Shown here piece after piece: positions 51,336 through 64,000 of a DNA stretch of 64,000 nucleotides; positions within the stretch are counted from its first letter, which is position 1; each line of letters begins with the position of its first letter. The stretch is from Sindora glabra (lineage: Eukaryota > Streptophyta > Magnoliopsida > Fabales > Fabaceae), in contig CM035235.1 of NCBI GenBank assembly GCA_020226215.1, positions 8,507,151 through 8,571,150 of the forward strand, given 5' to 3'. The notes beneath the pieces were generated by a model. The model ran no database searches. It was not told the DNA's origin and worked only from the letters and a program-made list of their open reading frames with translations. The translations under genes and the position numbers were made by a program.

Positions 51336-54300
51336 ATGGCTTTCCAGGAAACTCATCACTGGACATTGGGTGATCTTATTGCAGCTTTTATTGACCTTAC
51401 TTTAGCTTATTTTTTGCTATGTGGGTCAGCTATTGCTTTCTTTGCCTCAAAATTCTTGAGGATTTTTGGATTTCATATTCCATGTCCTTGTAAGGGATTT
51501 TTGGGGTATAGAAATAGTAATTTTTGTTTGCATAAACTCCTTTTTGACTGGCCTTCAAGAGAGATATGCTCCGTTCAAGTGATGGCAATGAAAAGGTTTC
51601 CATTTGATGTGTTGAATGTGAAGGATCATCCTAACAAGGAGAAACAGACCCGGGCAAAAATATCTGAGGGTAGGTTTCTTGAATTGGAAGATGAGGCATC
51701 TTGCAGTTCATGCTCAGGCCCGCGCTTGCTTTCCATAGTTGATAGGGAAAGTGGGTATGATACTAAGGGGAAGAGAATTATGAATATGAAACGAAGATCT
51801 GGAATTCGGCGTAAGAGGAGGGCTACTTCAGAAAGTGGAAAGTTCTCTCCTGTTTTTTCCTGTGAAAAACTTCAGTCTGATGTTGCCCTTGTTACCAATT
51901 TGCCATTTGACGGAAACATAACTGGAGGTATCACCATTGAAAGTAAAGAAGTTAGTGTAGCTGTTAAGTGAGATATGCATCATTTTCTGATCGTTTAATC
52001 ATATTCTGCACATATTATAAAAGAAAGAGCAATTTCTCTTAGAAAGACTGACTCATAATGTTCTCATTCTGTGTGAGGCCCATGCAAAATTGCAGGGCCC
52101 ACTCCTTTCTAGCAGAATGAAACACTGAACTTCCATATGTTAGCAGCTTAATTATTCTATTCACACCTGACAACTTTTGATTATATCAATAAATTATGAC
52201 CCTTGCTCGTCTTTTGAAACGGCAGATAGATTAAAATTTTGAACTTAATTAGTTGGAATAACCTATTGAAAACCTGATTTCTTCATTTGATTTTATTATG
52301 CATAAGGAATATTTGACCATTTAACCTGCTGATTTTGTTTTCCTGCCATTCAGATGTTGAAGATGCTCTAACTGGCCATGAAGTTGATGAAAGAATCTGT
52401 GATGGTTATGAATTCGGTGGCTCATTGGAAAATAGTCCTGTGCAGGAAAAATATTTGTCTCCATTTGAAAACCACACAAGTAAGGCACAAGACAAGGTGC
52501 AGATTGTTGGAAATATGGAGAACCACATTGAAATGTTGGAAGAGGCACTTGAAGAAGAGAAAGCGGCATATGCTGCCCTTTACCTGGAACTAGAAAAAGA
52601 GAGAGCTGCAGCAGCAACTGCTGCTGATGAAGCGATGGCCATGATATCGCGTCTGCAGGAGGAGAAGGCGGCAATAGAAATGGAAACAAGACAGTTCCAT
52701 AGGATGGCAGAAGAAAAAGTTTCTTATGATGAAGAAGAGATGAATATTATGCAAGAAATCCTTATGAGAAGGGAAATGGAGATTCACTTTCTAGAGAAGG
52801 AACTTGAATCTTATAGGCAGATGAATATTAGAGGAATTGAGCTGTCAAAGGGAGGGTCAAAGGTGATGCTGGATGAACTGGGGAAAAGGACACCATATCT
52901 GCCTGAAACACATGAAGAGCCTCAGCAGACTGAGACTGTTATATCAACTGTCAAGAAAGCGGAGTTTGAAAATCATCCCTCAAATTACATGGAGGGTAGA
53001 ATTTGTGTTGGCTTGGAAAACGGAGAAGAGCCAGCGAAAAATAAGGAATGCAGTGATAAAATTCACGGCAGTCTGCATAGTTCATTTATAGATACAGAAC
53101 CAGATGTTCTTGATGTCCATGTCATAGATGATAATGTAGAAGTGAGGAAGGATGAATATGAAAAAATAAGTGCTTCTTCATTTGATAGTTCTTCGAATGG
53201 ACACTGTAATGATGTTGTATTTAGAAATCTTGAAGTACAGAGCCATAATATAGCGTCTCTGAGTAACCATTCAAGGACAAGCAAGACAGAAAGTGATATT
53301 GGCATTGATTTGACTAGTCAATTATCACTGTTAAGTAACTCGAGATGCAAAAACGTAACTATTGATTCAGGAAGGAGTTCTTCGTATGGAGATGTTAATG
53401 AAAAGTTAAAGATTGATACTGAAATTGAAAGGCTTGGAGAAAAGCTGAGGATGATTCAGCATGAAAAAGAGAAATTAAACTTCACTTCAGAAAAAGGAGA
53501 ATCCAGGAATGGTCAGTTGAAGCTTCTTGAGGAATTAGCAAACCAGCTTCAGGGGATTAAACAGCTGAAAAAGCCTCTGCGTCGCGCTTCTTTGCCCCTT
53601 TCATCTGCAAAGGTATTTTGTAGGGCTTGTGATTTACCATTGTTTATATACAAGTTAGCTTTTGGAAGTTTAGATGTCTTCTCTTTATATATATATATAT
53701 AAAGGAGAAAACTGTCTTTGATAATTTTGGTGTCATAGCTATCTGTTCTTTTGACTAACTTTGTTTGAAGATTTTTACCTTCTTTCAAGTATATAGTGAT
53801 TTATTCTGCTTTTCTTATATGACAATAGTCAAAGTGGTGGATTTCCATTGACTTCCTGAGTTTATGAGTTAAATGTTCTTATATTTGATTGTAGAACTGT
53901 AAAGGATTTTTTTTTTTTTTTTTGGGTAATAAGTGCAAAGGATTTGATTCAAGCTCAAAGAACATGACAGTTTCATCTGACAATTCTCAACTTTGGTTGT
54001 CAAAAATTATCTGTTTTACCTTTTTATCAGGAAAAAGCTAGATTACTGGTTATTTAGAGAACCTGTAAATTTGCATAATATCTGATGATATATTTTTAAC
54101 ACCTTTAATGATGTTCTAATTAAGATGAATGTGTACCACATTATGAGCTCGCCCTTGGCCCCTGCCAAAAGTTCCTGTTCAATATTATGAAGAGGCTGAC
54201 ATGCTGTGTGAATGAGTTACAGAATGTTAGTGAATCATTTTCTGCTTTTGTTTAACACTGTCTGCATCCCATTGTGAAAATTTCTTCATTAAAGGACCTT

Positions 54301-54537
54301 AATGTCAGAACCCCTTTCTTCGTTCCGTAATTGCCATCTGGTTTAGGGCTTGCTTTTTGGGGTGGAGTTTAAGTGGATTTATGGTACCTTGTTTTGCATA
54401 TCAAGTCAAAATGTAACTGAGATCTTTGTTGTGTTGGGTTGATGTCTCCTATTGATCATACGCAGTATTTTTTCCAGGGGAGCTTGAAGAAAAGGCGCTG
54501 CCAAAGTGCAACTCGGGAAACCTGTGAAAGCGCCTAA
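51336..54537 (+). CDS. Membrane-anchored GTD-binding (DUF593) protein, probable myosin-binding protein (MyoB family)
   Basis: Three coding exons: 51336-51927, 52354-53612 and 54478-54537, which sum to 1911 bases, 636 residues plus stop. Intron 1 (GGAG|GTATCA ... CATTCAG|AT, phase 1) and intron 2 (AAAG|GTATTT ... TTTCCAG|GG, phase 0) keep the frame. The N-terminus starts MAFQETHHWTLGDLIAAF and has a hydrophobic membrane segment (~13-43: LAYFLLCGSAIAFFASKF), then CPC (50-52). A basic stretch (KRRSGIRRKRR) precedes the GTD-binding domain at ~255-354: HIEMLEEALEEEKAAYAALY, FHRMAEEKVSYDEEEM, ILMRREMEIHFLEKELESYR. A Ser/Asp-rich spacer and a second coiled coil (KLKIDTEIERLGEKLRMI) precede the C-terminus. 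Plant MyoB proteins sit in vesicle membranes and bind class XI myosin tails through this domain; by family, this protein should be such a cargo adaptor. The ATG is the first in frame and starts the membrane anchor. Exon 3 is short (19 codons) and is the least certain part. Confidence 0.9.
51928..52353 (+). other. Intron 1 of the myosin-receptor gene
   Basis: 426 bp, phase 1, donor GTATCA, acceptor CATTCAG. The reading frame of exon 1 stays open 40 codons into this intron, until TGA at 51969-51971. A second donor (AAGTGAG at 51968) lies there but would put exon 2 out of frame. Retention would give a ~211-residue membrane protein without the GTD domain. Confidence 0.85.
53613..54477 (+). other. 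Intron 2 of the myosin-receptor gene
   Basis: 865 bp, phase 0, donor GTATTT, acceptor TTTTTTCCAG. It contains a short TA run at about 53686-53701 and a poly(T) tract near 53910. If retained, the frame runs on 29-30 codons and stops within the TA run. Confidence 0.8.
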
Positions 54538-57500
54538 AAGTGAACATTCAAGGTTTGTTTCTCCCATAGGTTGTAAATCATCATCCTTTCCTCTGGAATC
54601 TGTAAATGGAAACTAGCAGTTGTCTTGAATTTTGTAGTACTATTTTTTTCTTTTTAGTACTTTGTTCTTACGGTTGTTTGTTTAGAATGTACATAGCTTT
54701 ATAGAGTGATTCCATAAGCTCAATATTTGGTCAAAAACCAATTTTGGAGTCTGTTGGCTTGCCAGTATATAGCAGAAATAATGACATTTTCCGGAGCTTG
54801 AGGCATAAACGTCTGTATAGGACAGAAGATGTGATCGATATTTGAGTTTCTTTATTTACTAGTAATAGTTTGAATGAATTGACTACCAATATGATTGGTC
54901 TGTTAGTACCTTGTTGTTACTTCATTTTACAAGTCATAAGTTTAACACAAGAGAATGTCAATTTGTGATTAGTGAGAACTCTTGGGATCGCTAGCCCTTT
55001 TGAGCACTCTTTAACTTGATTACATTCACATTTCTTTGATTTTTAAAACTATAGTTATTTGTCCTATTTTTCAAAAGTAATGGAGGTGAGTGCATGTTTA
55101 AAATAGAGGAGAGGGGAGGTGAGTGTATGTTTAAAATAGTGTATATAATTTTGAAATGATGCGAGTACATTTATAATAAACTTCATGGAGTTAAGTGTAA
55201 TTTGTTCTTAATTTTATATTGGCGGAGGACTAAAAGATTTCAAATACCAGGCTTGAAACTGAAACTAGAAAATATTATTTGGATTAAATGTAATTAATCT
55301 TTCAATTGGAAACAATGAAATTAATTATATCCGTCATTTTCTACCATTAGTTCCTTAAGTTTCAAAGACCAAGCCCGCTAAAAAATTTAGTGGGAAGATA
55401 TAATATATCTTATAGATTTTGACTAATTAATAAAAATAATATGTAAATTTTAAAATTTTATATTAAACTTCCTAAACTTTTTTAAAAAAATGAAACTGTT
55501 AATTTTGAATTAAGTCTAATAATAGCATATGTTGATTTTACTTTTCCACTTTGTCAAGCTAGTTTTTAGTTTATACAAATTTAAAAAAAAAAAAGTTCGA
55601 TGACAAATTGCCCAATAAAATCAAACAAGAGTTGAGAGATTGGGATTTAAAATTACTCCTAAAAATTGAGGTAAAATTTTCTTTAAGTGCATAATTTTAT
55701 TTTAATTATATTAATTTGTTCAATTTTTTAAGAATATGTAAAATAAATTAAGCATTAAATCTTACATTTATTGTGTGTCCATCAGATCCAAATTTTCATT
55801 TATACACTAATATTTTATATAGCATTTTAGTAGAACAATTCAAACAAAAACTTCTATAATATTCTTAAACTATGTTAGTTAAATACTTTCATTTTCAAAT
55901 TTATAAATTAGATAAAGTTTATTTGATTTTTAGAAATATGAATTTTGGAAAGAAACTTTCATTGAATATAAGTGAATAATATCATATATTTTTCAAGTTC
56001 CAACAATTGTTATAATATTTTCATAATTTTTGGATGATTTATTCTATATATTATCAAAATAGTAAGGTCAACAGGGTTGTAAATTTAATTTAAAGTTAAT
56101 GTTTTCATCTTTTTCTAAAAGCTAAAAAGCTATAGTGTAAAGTTTATGTATCATTTTTTGTTACTTAATTAAAGTTCAAGAAGGTAAAATATAAGGTTTT
56201 TAAATTCAATGTACTATCTTTATCACTTAGTTAATGACCAAGGAGATAAATTGTATTTCTCCTATTTTTAGTCTTATTGTGGTATTTTAGCATTCACTAT
56301 ACTATTAAGTTAAAACATCTGATTTGTTAGAATCTAATAGGTAATATTATTGAGATTTGATTGTTATGTAATGTTATCATAAAATAGAAATTTCATAAAT
56401 TTCTTTAGATCGTTCATCTATATTTATATTAGTAAACTAAGAATTTAGATGTACCATATGAAGATCAGAGACAATTTCAATTGGACAAGAAACTTCATAA
56501 GTTTTTCTTGTTTTGCACTCCTATTAGCCACAAACTTAGCAAAAGTTCACTTATATAAATTAGAGAAATTTTGTAAGCCTTTTGTATTGTATTTTAACTT
56601 AGTAAAAGCATCTTTCTATTCAATCACACTAAACTTCATAAATGCAAAGTTTTTCAAAGCTCACACACACGTTTCTCTAAATTTAGAGATTCCACTTTTT
56701 ATTATTTTGAAATATTTTCAATATTGTATATGAAAAGGAAGAGATGGAATGAACAATTTGTTATTTATTCTCACATATTTCCATCTTTTTATAGTAGGGG
56801 TGAGCACTGATTTGATATAGGTAGATTTCAATGAAAATTTAAACTAATTGACATGAGTTTGGGTGAAAATCCTTGAACTCATTGTTAACCAAAACCTTAG
56901 TAAATTTGAAACATGTGGGCGAAACCCGATTTGAATTGGCTTCAATTGGGTAATCAAGGTTGTATGTAAAAAGAAAGAAAAGAAAACTTAAATCTATGGT
57001 ACACAACCCTTTTTTCAAACCATCATGAAGGGCATAAAGATATCAATTGCATATTTTTACAAGCCTTTCTAAATCAACTTATATATAAAAAATGTGTTGT
57101 TTCCTAAAAATGCACAATTCAAAGATAGAAGATTCAATAATAAATTTTTCTTCTTATATGTCAAATAAGAAGATGTTTTTTTTTATCATTGATGAATTTC
57201 AATCTTTTAAATATATTTTAAATTAGATATATCAAAAAAAATTTAGAGTCAAAATCTAAGTTAAATAAAATTTCCTTTATGATTTGGAAATAGCTTAGAC
57301 ATAATGATTGTAGGAAATAAAAACTTTTAATAAAGTGATTTTAAAAAAATATTTATTTATTAAAAGGTAATTACTGTCAGCATATTCTTAAACAAATAAT
57401 TTTCAAAAAAGCTATTTTCAAAAAGATAATTTATCAATAATATAGGGTGGTGTTAAATTTATAAAACTTGCTTGAATACTAATTTCTTAAAAATTCCTCA

Positions 57501-60199
57501 AGAAACAAGAAATATACTTTATAAAAAAACTTTTTTAAAACTAAGTAATATTTTTATTTTCATTGTTCAAATCATGAAACCAATATAATAGGAAATCAAT
57601 TTTATAAAAACTCTAAAAGAAATAAAAACATCTTGCTTTGTTTAAAATGCTTTAAAAATAATATCAAGTTTAAAAATCAGTTTCTTTTCTTTGGAAATAG
57701 ATTAGAATCAACTTCAATTCAAAACTATGTGAATAATATTAGGCAAAATACCTTGGAAATATTCAAATATTTGAAAATGATGTTTGTATATATGTATTTA
57801 CCTTCAAGGAAAATTTCTTTTTCATGTGTTTCCTTGAAAATTACTATAGGGTCCTTTGTTATTGTTTTGTAACAATCTTTAAATAAAGCATATATGAAAA
57901 GAAACATATGAAATATGCAATAATGTAAATTAAATATTAGTATAATTAAATATATGGATCTTTTATACAAATAGGGTATTAGGGTTTTACCATACCTTTT
58001 TTTTAATCAAAATAACTATGATAATGCTGTAATAAGTCAATGCAAATATATACAATAACCATAAATAAAAAAAAAAGAAAACAAAGTGATAGCTAATATA
58101 AAAAACAAAAACTTATGTAATTTCATGGTTCTTAGAAAGGGTAAGTGAAACTTTTGGTAGTATGCCCCATATCATGTGCATGCTCCACCAAATGTTTATA
58201 AGCTTAATCAATAGCACCAACCACGGTATTTGCAAAGATATATCCACAGTAGAGTGAGTAATAAAATTATTCAATAAGATAGTTATCACACAAGTTTTCT
58301 AATTAGTTTTAATTCAAATGACATTCATATGCAAGATATATATTAAAAAAAATTGTTTTTTTTACTAAAAAGCATTTCTCATTAAACCATTCTATATACT
58401 GCTTTATAGATAGAATATAATTTAGTCATAAGCATAATACAAATATTTGAACAATTATTAAATGGTTTGGAGATATAAAAAGTTCCTCCTTATTACTTTG
58501 GGCTAACCTTATCTAATGTATATCCAAACTTTATCCTTCCAAGGTCAATCATATCTCACTTGACCTTTCGTGTGATCTAGAATCAAAGCATTGAGTTAAA
58601 TTTCAAAATTCTCTATAATGTCTCATATCACATAAGTATATCATATGTCACACATGACATTCAAACCAATAATGTTAGATATGACATAAAAGTCTATATT
58701 TGGCATATAACCACAATTCCACATATAATATAAAGTCAATTTTACACGGAGTTCTCACTAGCCCATTTCACATAAATAGAGTAAGGTCAATATGTTAACT
58801 ATAGCCATAACTAAAATATGAAAAATAATCTATCAAGAAAAATTTATAAATTTACCTTGTCACTTTTCTAGTGATTACAACCATTATTGGTACTTTCATT
58901 TAGGTGTTATTATTTCACTTTCAAGAGCTCATTAACATGGAGCTTCATTCACAAATATTCTTATATATAATTGTATTAATGCATATACAAGTTATTAGTT
59001 AATTCATATCATAATTCATGCACTAATCAAATAATAGCATTACGATTTTACTATGAAACCTTCCATTTTTTCCATAGAATTGCTATCATCACTCTTGCAT
59101 AATCTTAGAAACATTAATATGCTATTAAACAAGCATAATAGTGTTCTAATATAATCATGAAACTCACAATTTCTTTAGTAAAATCATAGAGTTCTTAGAT
59201 TTTTTTTTCAAGTTCCACAACTTCTATTTCTAAGAAAATTTGATCTTTTAATTTATGTATCATTCTAATAAGTAAAAAAAATATTTTCGTTATTTAATCA
59301 AGCATTTAAACATGCTACCCAATAGTAATAAAACTTCACAATATCATTATATATTAACATCCAAAAGTTAAGAAAACAATCATGAAACCGTCTTCAGTTT
59401 TAAAACAATCCATCTACTTAGAAATTTCATTTCAAATAGCAACCTTTAGTAATTTTTTTCCAAAATTTCTGGGCATATTTAATCTTTTTCAAGCTCAAAT
59501 AATGTTACATACTTAATACCTTAATTGATTATTAAAACTATTGGAAATTAACACCTTTAACTTTGCAATTCCTTTAAAAATGTCAAACTTTAATAGAATT
59601 TTATAAAAACTTTTAGAATTAATATTTAAACATAAGATAATACTTTTCAATTATTTTTAGTCATGAAAAAGTTGCAAAGATTATCCAAAATAATTACCAT
59701 TTGAAGCATTTTGTAAAAGAATTTTACTACTTGAAAATATAATTTTAAAAATAATTTTTCTACACTATTCCATTAGCTTTGAAACATGTTTTTAAACATA
59801 TTCTTGCTACAAATTTTTAGTATAAAATTATTAGAACACAATGTAGTAATATTTTCTTATAAAAATAGAATTTTTCTAAAGAGAATAACAATGATCCTAA
59901 AAACTTGTGGAACTTGACTTAAGTGATTTTTGCTTGAAAACCTTTGATAAAATCATTCTAAAAACTTTTTTTTAGAGTGTATTTTGGTATTACTAAATTT
60001 TTACCATGAAAATAGAATTTCTCCTCTATAAACATAAAGAACCCAAGAGTTTTCTTTGTGTAAAACTAAATCCATTTCAATTTCAAAACTTTATTTTCAT
60101 GCATTCTATCTTCTTTAATTTAAGGTAGAATATAATGTAACATTTTTTGAGTAATAAAAATATAATTTTCTATTTTTGTCATAGAAAATCTGAGAGTTT
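54538..60199. other. 3' UTR, then AT-rich intergenic sequence
   Basis: The first ~350 bp after the stop are probably 3' UTR; no single polyadenylation signal stands out. At 55080-55137 a ~36-bp unit (GGAGGTGAGTGCATGTTTAAAATAG...) is tandemly duplicated. The small frames at 56449-56733 and 57633-57970 are AT-driven and unsupported. From about 58.1 kb the sequence could be the distal part of the gypsy LTR to the right, but no boundary is visible. Confidence 0.4.
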
Positions 60200-61390
60200 C
60201 AACTTACTCTCTTCTGAAGAATTTTCTTCTATTTCTATGTAAGATAATATTTTCAAAACTTCATTAGCTTTAAAATCAACACTTTCAACTTTGATCATAA
60301 AACTTTTTAAGGAAACTTTTTAAACTAATTTATCATGATAATCATGGATTTAGCACATCATCAATCACAGAGTAAGAATAGCAAATAATCTACTAAGGAT
60401 AATTAAGGCTTTAGCACATCAAGCAATAGTCATCACAAAAATAAAGATACATCTTATATATAAACATCATCAAGAAAGAGAACCAAAAATAAAAAGAGTG
60501 GACCTTTACTCATTCAAAGATGCTTGTAAAACTTATTCCTTTCACCTAAGATTCAAAGTGTATCATCTAAGGCAACACGAAATTAGTGAAGAATCTAAAG
60601 AAAGAACTATGACAAGAAGATAAATTCATAGGGATTTATAAGCTTTTACTTCATTAGGAGATCTATAGAGATTCTATCTCTAATTGACTTTCAAGAATAC
60701 TCATAAAACTAGTAGAATCTCTTTAGAAAATAATTAGAACTCTCAAAAACTCAACTTCATTCTCTTCTTTCTCTCTCAAGCTATGCATATCTTCTTTGGT
60801 GTGGGAGGGATTGAATTTGCTAGCCTATTTATAGGAAGAAATGTTAATGGTCACCAGATAATGATATCATGCTTTTATCATCAAGATAGTATTATCTTAC
60901 TTATCTAAGGCTTGCATCATCCATGAATATTCCATATTCTTTCTTTATTCCTAATTTTTGCTATTAAATCCTTTATCAAATCTTTAATTGCTAATAAGTC
61001 CTATACCAATTAGAAACTACTCTAGTGTTTCAAAGTTAAGTTATATTATCCTAAGGTCCTTAAGTGATGCCAAATTCCTTCCTCCTTCCTCAATCTAATC
61101 ATCTAATCTTTAAGATGAGTCAAAAATTGCATTGTTGCCACCTTAGGTTAATTCTTAAGTATTCTTGATTAAAAACACTAAGTTATTCCAAAATCCTATC
61201 AACTTTGGATCTTGAATATTCTTAATTTTCTAAAAATTTCTTTAATAAATCCTAATAGATTTCTCTTTTATAAAGCTACTAAATAATTCTACTACTAATA
61301 ATAAATATTTCTACTTGTTTTACACTAACAGACACTATATAACTTAGTTTTCACTATTTTTATCTGCCAAGTTTTTTATTGGATATTACA
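60200..61390 (-). mobile_element. 3' LTR (U3 and R part) of a Ty3/gypsy element
   Basis: On the minus strand the polypurine-like CCAAGAAGGAGAAT immediately precedes TGTAATATCCAATAAAAAAC at 61390, the LTR start. A TATAAATAG box at about 60824-60832 is followed by a CTTGAGAGAGAAAGAAG leader, as expected for an LTR promoter and transcript start. The left end is not determined; the value given is the end of the portion that can be argued. Confidence 0.6.
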
Positions 61391-61469
61391 ATTCTCCTTC
61401 TTGGAGAAAATTCATCATTGAATTTTACTATCAAGATAGAAAAAACAAAATTGTTCAAAGCTTTAATGA

Positions 61470-64000
61470 GTCTTGCCAAATAACTCTGGGTTTTTTTTCT
61501 TCATATCCTTTTTCAATTCCTAAGTTGCTTTTTGGTCACTATGTTTCTTCTATATCACTTTAACTATAGGTATCTTTTTAGATCCTAACTTCCTAACTTA
61601 TTTGTTTATTATCTTGATTGTTCTCTTAGGTAGGTTAGTTTCTAATCTAATTTTGTTGGTTTTTCCTTTAAAATATAAGACTCATTTGGGATATATTTTT
61701 GTAACATTAACACATGGAATATAGGGTGTATTGTCTTCATACTTTCCGGTAACTCCAACTAATAAGATGCTTTACCAATTCTTTTTGTTATTAGATAGGG
61801 TCCAACATTTCTTTGTATTAGGTTCCCTTTCCTACCAAATTGCATTACTCCTTTCATTAGTGATACCCTCAGAAATACACATTCTCTTTCTTAAAATTCT
61901 AACTCTCATTTGTATGTATTAACATAAGCCTTTTATCTATCTCATGCTGCACGTAGCCTATCTAGGATGACCTTAACTTTGTTCATTACATCTTCCACTT
62001 AATCTAGCCCAATTATTTTTAATTCTTTAGACTTGAACCATCCTATTGGTGATCTATACTTCTTACTATATAAGGCTTCAAATTGGATCATCTAGATGTT
62101 TGCATGATAGTTGTTATTATAGGTAAATTCAATCAAAGGTAAATCATTATCCTAACTTCCTTTAAAGTCAATCACACAAGCTTTATGCATATTTCTCTAA
62201 TGTCTAAATCATCCTTTTTTTCTATCTATCTGTTTATAGGTAAAATGCTATGCTGAACCATAGCTATGTTCCTAACTTTTCTTGAAGCACATGCCAAAAA
62301 TGCAACGTAAACTATGTCTTATGATAAAAAATAATTATAATTGGTGCATCATGCAATGGTACAATTTCATCTAGAAAGATTTGAGCATATTAAGATGCTA
62401 AAAACGTGGTCTAAATTAGCACAAAATGCATTATCTTGGTAAGACAATCCACTATAACCTATATGAAATTATATCCTTTGTTAGTCCTTAGTAGTCTCAT
62501 GATGAAGTCCATTAGAATGCTTTCATGCTTCTACTCTGGAATATTGATTCTAATGAAGTCCCACAAGCCATTGGTGCTTCACTTTTGCCTATTGGCAAGT
62601 TATATACTTTATTCAAAATTTACCTTTTTATAGATTTGGGAATCCATAATCTCTTTTTATTTCTTATTACACTAACATCATTAATGATTAAATGAGTTTT
62701 CTCTTTTGCCATTACTTTTTCTTTTAACTAGTTATACTTAGAGTCATTCAATTGTTCCTTTTTGAGTTGTTCCATTATTGTCAATTGTATTCTTACACTA
62801 GCTATTTCTTTAAAAGCTTCATCTTTTCATACTCTTCCTCTTTTCCTTATATCCTTCTTATTTAAAGCATTTGCCACAACATTAGCCTTTCTAGGATGAC
62901 AATGAATGGAAAAATTGTAGTCTTTTACCAATTCTATCCACCTCCTCTAATGTAAATCCAAATCTCTCTGCTTAAAGATGTACTTCAAGATCTTATAATT
63001 TGTATAAACTTCATAGGTTGCTCTATATCGATAGTGCCTCTAAATTATTAGAGCAAATACTATTGTTTCCATCTTTAGATCATGAGTTGGATAGCTCTCT
63101 TCACATTTCTTCAATTATCTTGATGCACAAGCAATGACTTTTCCATACTACATTAGTACATATTCTAATCTAACTATTAATATATCACAGTAGACTATAT
63201 ATCCCTTAGTTTCACTTAGAAGAGTTAATATAGGTGCAAATGTCAAACACTGATTTAGCTTTTGGAAACTTTTTTCACATTCATCATTCCATATAAACTT
63301 AGCTCCTTTTCATGTTAACATGGTCAATAATGAAGCAATCTTTGAAAAATCCTTCATAAACTTCTTGTAGTACCTAGTTAACTCGAGGAAACAATATATC
63401 TCTATCACTAGTGAAGGTCTTGGCCATTTGGCTATAGCTTCCATTTTCTGTAGGTTCACTTGAATCCCTTTTTGAAATCACATGTCCTAATAAATGGACA
63501 TTCTATATCCAAAACTCACATTTTGAGAACTTAGAATACAACTAATGCTCCTTCAAGGTTTATAAAGCTATTTGTAAATATTATGCATGCTTATACTTAC
63601 TTTTTGAATACACTAGAATATTGTTAATGAATACAATAATGAACTTGTCCATGAATAGTTTGAACACTCTATTCATTAGATTTATAGAAGTTACTAGTGC
63701 ATTCGTTAATTCAAAAGACATAACCAAGAATTTACAGTGTCTATATAGCTAGTATAGAACATTGCCTTCGAAATATCCTTTTTTTGAATGTTCAACCAGT
63801 AATTCCCAGATCACAAGTCGACCTTCAAAAGTAATGCGCCCCTTGAAGTTGGTCAAACAAATGGTTTATTCAGTATGAAGGATAGAGATTCTCGGTAATG
63901 ACCTTGTTTAGTTATCGATAGTCAATATATAACCTTAATGATTCGTCTTTCTTCTTGATCAAGAGTACTAGTGCACCTAATGTGGAGACACTTGGTTATA
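61470..64000 (-). pseudogene. Ty3/gypsy pol remnant (RT, RNase H, integrase, chromodomain-like tail)
   Basis: Broken minus-strand coding sequence in canonical gypsy order, entering from the right window edge. RT: VLLIKKKDESLRLYIDYR near 63985-63910, then MDKFIIVFINNILVYSKS near 63654-63606, where the catalytic Asp-Asp of IDDI is Asn-Asn. RNase H: KKCEESYPTHDLKMETIVFA and WIELVKDYNFSIHCHPRKAN near 63120-62870. Integrase: GYNFI(X)VIVDCLTKIMHFV near 62480-62420. C-terminal part near 61960-61480: FLRVSLMKGVMQFGRKGNL, then IHPIFHVLMLQKYI and NIVTKKQLRNWK-like sequence ending in NPELFGK. Many in-frame stops are present. The product would be inactive. Confidence 0.88.

Noticed and set aside
51928..51971. 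Use of the later donor at 51968 for intron 1
   Set aside because: Joining it to the acceptor at 52354 puts exon 2 out of frame (immediate TGA), whereas the donor at 51928 keeps a single frame.
52321..52787. Minus-strand open frames
   Set aside because: Shadows of the GTD-domain exon, whose coding strand has clear domain matches.
56449..56733. 94-codon open frame
   Set aside because: No recognisable motif, AT-driven residues, and no splice or promoter context.

Overview
The window is nuclear DNA of a flowering plant, most likely a woody or otherwise repeat-rich eudicot. It is strongly AT-rich, it has spliced genes with GT/AG introns, and most of the rest is plant transposon debris (Ty1/copia, Ty3/gypsy, CACTA, PIF/Harbinger-like and other MITEs). 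No bacterial operons, CRISPR arrays, rRNA or tRNA genes were seen. The species cannot be named from this sequence alone.

Only one gene is clearly intact: a three-exon plus-strand gene at 51336-54537 for a 636-residue membrane-anchored GTD-binding (DUF593) protein of the plant myosin-receptor (MyoB) type. It has a TATA-containing promoter about 0.65 kb upstream and probably a 5' UTR intron. A second locus at 19113-19784 encodes a proline-rich N-terminus and a well preserved La motif of the LARP1 class, but it is either a truncated gene or only the first exon of one. A broken inverted paralogue lies at 2271-2970 on the minus strand, with a stop at codon 12, a net 23-bp deletion and a MITE in its 5' flank.

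Layout: 1-1196 end of a gypsy-type LTR; 2271-3180 LARP1-like pseudogene plus MITE; 5713-8987 MITEs and a 1.47-kb TIR element; about 9.0-10.8 kb a diverged tandem array; 11150-11698 a Tourist-like MITE; 12239-18210 two arrays of a degenerate TGTCATTTGTATAG-type motif around a probable gypsy LTR; 19113-19784 the La-motif gene; about 20.25-22.07 kb another gypsy-type LTR; 24349-33552 a complete-ended 9.2-kb CACTA transposon with a 3-bp target duplication; 33907-35268 and 35334-37292 two neighbouring solo copia LTRs in opposite orientations, each with a perfect 5-bp target duplication; 38964-41560 a 5'-truncated copia element; 44295-45615 a partial LTR; 50.4-54.9 kb the myosin-receptor gene; 60.2-64.0 kb the 3' half of a decayed gypsy element running off the window.

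The genes do not form a functional cluster. The main interest is the readable insertion history. Several element ends are fixed by exact target duplications, and a 224-bp tandem copy near 33.7 kb preserves what looks like the empty site of the CACTA insertion. No wholly new functional system was found.
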